From Parachlamydiales bacterium (GTDB lineage: Bacteria; Chlamydiota; Chlamydiia; Chlamydiales; Rhabdochlamydiaceae): a stretch of DNA of 7,410 nt. The position numbers and the translations under genes were made by a program. The first letter of the stretch is position 1. Every line of letters begins with the position of its first letter. This document shows, one piece after another, positions 7,228-7,410 of the stretch. The notes beneath the pieces were generated by a model that made no database searches, was not told the DNA's origin, and worked only from the letters and a program-made list of their open reading frames with translations. The stretch spans positions 1-7,410 of the forward strand of contig JAGVJV010000160.1 in NCBI GenBank assembly GCA_020050965.1. Direction: 5' to 3'.

Positions 7228-7394
7228 GTGCTCTGTTGTCTTAATTTTGCCATTTGGGCTGACGTCAAAGCTCCCGCGGTTGCGATGCCTGCAAGGAGGA
7301 TAGTATTACGTCGCCAATACAATCCCCCCTGCAGGCATCGCAACCCCGGGGCTTTCACGCAGCCGAAATGGCAAAAATTAAGACAACAGAGCAC
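7228..7394. repeat. 167-bp long inverted repeat (single hairpin; MITE-like or structured intergenic element)
   Basis: Two arms, 7228-7307 and 7316-7394, are nearly perfect reverse complements around an 8-nt loop, ACGTCGCC (7308-7315). The outer 21 bp are perfect (7228-7248 with 7374-7394), as are 16 bp in the middle (GGTTGCGATGCCTGCA, 7278-7293, with 7330-7345). The rest has a few mismatches and 1-nt indels. It has no coding capacity and is GC-richer than the flanking AT-rich DNA. The tips (CTCTGTTG) faintly recall IS6-family ends, but no target-site duplication is visible at 7220-7227 versus 7395-7402. It could be a non-autonomous mobile element or a large terminator or structured RNA for a gene beyond the right edge. 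Confidence 0.85.
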
Positions 7395-7410
7395 CAAGCT
7401 CAGGGTAAAG

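Noticed and set aside
7220..7402. Assignment of the long inverted repeat to IS6-family ends with an 8-bp target duplication.
   Set aside because: Only CTCTGTTG resembles such ends, and the 8-bp flanks (ATTCAACA and CAAGCTCA) do not match.
1..7410. tRNA, rRNA or CRISPR array.
   Set aside because: No cloverleaf, rRNA-conserved stretch or regularly spaced repeat was seen on either strand.

Overview
The window looks like part of a chromosome from an amoeba-associated member of the Chlamydiae (Parachlamydiales-like). This rests on three things read from the sequence: a stand-alone clpP whose protein resembles the chlamydial ClpP1 type, a giant DUF3638/DUF3645-type protein of a family best known from eukaryotes and also found in environmental chlamydiae, and a small protein with a eukaryote-type MYND zinc finger. 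The phylum is an inference (about 0.65) and no genus is assigned.

Layout: (1) 1-4234, plus strand: the 3' part of a very large gene, open at the left window edge, with the signature blocks of the DUF3638/DUF3645 ATPase-like family. (2) 4231-5682, minus strand: an archaeal/STAND-type AAA ATPase with a C-terminal DUF234-like PD-(D/E)XK domain. It converges on the giant gene and their stop codons overlap in one TTAA. (3) 5683-5870: an intergenic stretch with a weak hairpin behind the next gene and three copies of a 16-bp motif, two of them forming a perfect palindrome, upstream of the ATPase. (4) 5871-6482, minus strand: a MYND-finger protein whose second half reads like a papain-fold protein-glutaminase (Tox-PG) domain. 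(5) 6531-6581: a clear intrinsic terminator for clpP, next to a probable promoter for the MYND gene. (6) 6582-7175, minus strand: clpP with a complete catalytic triad, a good Shine-Dalgarno and a sigma70-type promoter. (7) 7228-7394: a 167-bp nearly perfect inverted repeat, one long hairpin of about 80-bp arms, ending 2 bp from the clpP -35 box.

The three minus-strand genes probably do not form one operon. clpP has its own promoter and terminator, the MYND gene has its own promoter-like sequence and ribosome binding site, and the ATPase has its own motif-rich upstream region. clpP is housekeeping proteolysis. The other three genes look like accessory or host-interaction material. The most interesting candidate is the MYND/glutaminase-like protein, a possible host-directed deamidase. 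The giant DUF3638 protein with a degenerate P-loop and the long hairpin element follow.
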